Assembly (NCBI RefSeq): GCF_002896965.1
Contig: NZ_LYMM01000002.1
Coordinates: 124,001-188,000 of the forward strand
DNA: 64,000 nucleotides
Direction: 5' to 3'
DNA from: Novosphingobium guangzhouense
GTDB lineage: Bacteria > Pseudomonadota > Alphaproteobacteria > Sphingomonadales > Sphingomonadaceae
The notes beneath the pieces were generated by a model, which worked only from the letters and a program-made list of their open reading frames with translations, was not told the DNA's origin and did no database searches. Positions 63,728 through 64,000 of this stretch are shown here, piece after piece. The translations under genes and the position numbers were made by a program. Positions within the stretch are counted from its first letter, which is position 1. Every line of letters starts with the position of its first letter.

Positions 63728-64000
63728 ATGAACATTAAGGATATCGAGCTGTGCGCGTCGTACTGGACGGTCGCCGGCAACACCTTCCCCGGCGACGGCA
63801 GCGAAATCAGCCCGTTCCCGCTGCGTGACCGTGCCGAGGCGTGCGGCCGCACCGGCTGGAAGGGCATGGGCTTCGTTCTCGCCGACATGAAGGCGACGAT
63901 CCAGCAGATCGGCCTGGCGGACGTGCGCAGCATCTTCGCTGACAACGGCATCCGCCACGTCGAGCTCGAATTCCTGGTCGAGTGGCAGCACACCGACGCG
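63728..64000 (+). CDS. Sugar phosphate isomerase/epimerase family protein (partial, C-terminus outside window)
   Basis: 91 codons run to the window edge without a stop. The N-terminus MNIKDIELCASYWTVAGNTF, then GMGFVLADMKATIQQIGLAD and NGIRHVELEFLVEW, matches the AP-endonuclease-2/xylose-isomerase-like TIM-barrel family. Such proteins in aromatic clusters are isomerases or dehydratases of ring-fission or shikimate-type products. Function remains open. Confidence 0.75.
   Translation, partial: MNIKDIELCASYWTVAGNTFPGDGSEISPFPLRDRAEACGRTGWKGMGFVLADMKATIQQIGLADVRSIFADNGIRHVELEFLVEWQHTDA

Overview
The window is a GC-rich (roughly 65%) chromosomal segment from an alphaproteobacterium, most likely a sphingomonad such as Novosphingobium. 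The evidence is a UPF0262 protein, DUF2849 and DUF934 genes in a cys operon, an Lrp-type regulator divergent from putA, a cysteine-free L36, an HWE/HisKA_2 kinase, CtrA-type boxes, and many acyl-CoA, P450 and ring-cleavage genes. I see no rRNA, tRNA, CRISPR array, transposase, integrase or prophage. About 60 protein genes are supported. Two are cut by the window edges.

Layout. 1-7.8 kb: end of a molybdenum hydroxylase large subunit, an SDR, putR/putA (proline to glutamate), a RibD/DHFR-like protein and an MFS exporter. 7.9-12.3 kb: an HNH-type protein, then a minus-strand sulfite-assimilation operon (cobA, DUF2849, cysI, DUF934, cysH) with overlapping genes. 12.4-14.4 kb: two signalling genes, a PilZ-XRE fusion and a PAS-GGDEF protein with a degenerate active site, each preceded by a CtrA-like box. 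14.5-16.8 kb: an acyl-CoA dehydrogenase, a LuxR solo and a tiny membrane ORF. 16.8-27.9 kb: a catabolic block with a GMC oxidoreductase, a DUF35/thiolase pair, an acyl-CoA dehydrogenase, 2-oxoacid dehydrogenase E1-alpha/E1-beta/E2 without E3, a VOC protein, and an overlapping dehydrogenase/kinase pair that looks like a split version of animal ACAD10/11. 28-34.8 kb: housekeeping and envelope genes (Omp85-like protein, rpoZ, ParA-like ATPase, DUF3667, ftsH, histidine kinase).

34.9-42.3 kb: hydantoinase/oxoprolinase A and B, an aminotransferase, a GNAT and an NCS1 permease, which together suggest uptake and opening of a cyclic amide. 42.3-50.3 kb: a degenerate SDR overlapping dnaB, UPF0262, a GH25-like membrane protein, cytidine deaminase, a hydrolase-fold protein without its catalytic Ser/His, an M14 carboxypeptidase, two related envelope proteins and rpmJ. 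50.3-55.2 kb: a HAD phosphatase, then a four-gene ATP-grasp / alpha-E / transglutaminase / Anbu-proteasome cluster, the best candidate for an incompletely understood system. 55.2-64 kb: a cytochrome P450 divergent from an amidohydrolase, DUF2490, a small ORF, a nucleoside-deoxyribosyltransferase-like protein with an apparent signal peptide, gloB, rpsA, and the start of an aromatic-degradation cluster (intradiol dioxygenase, sugar-isomerase-like protein).

All family calls come from reading motifs by eye. No database search was run.
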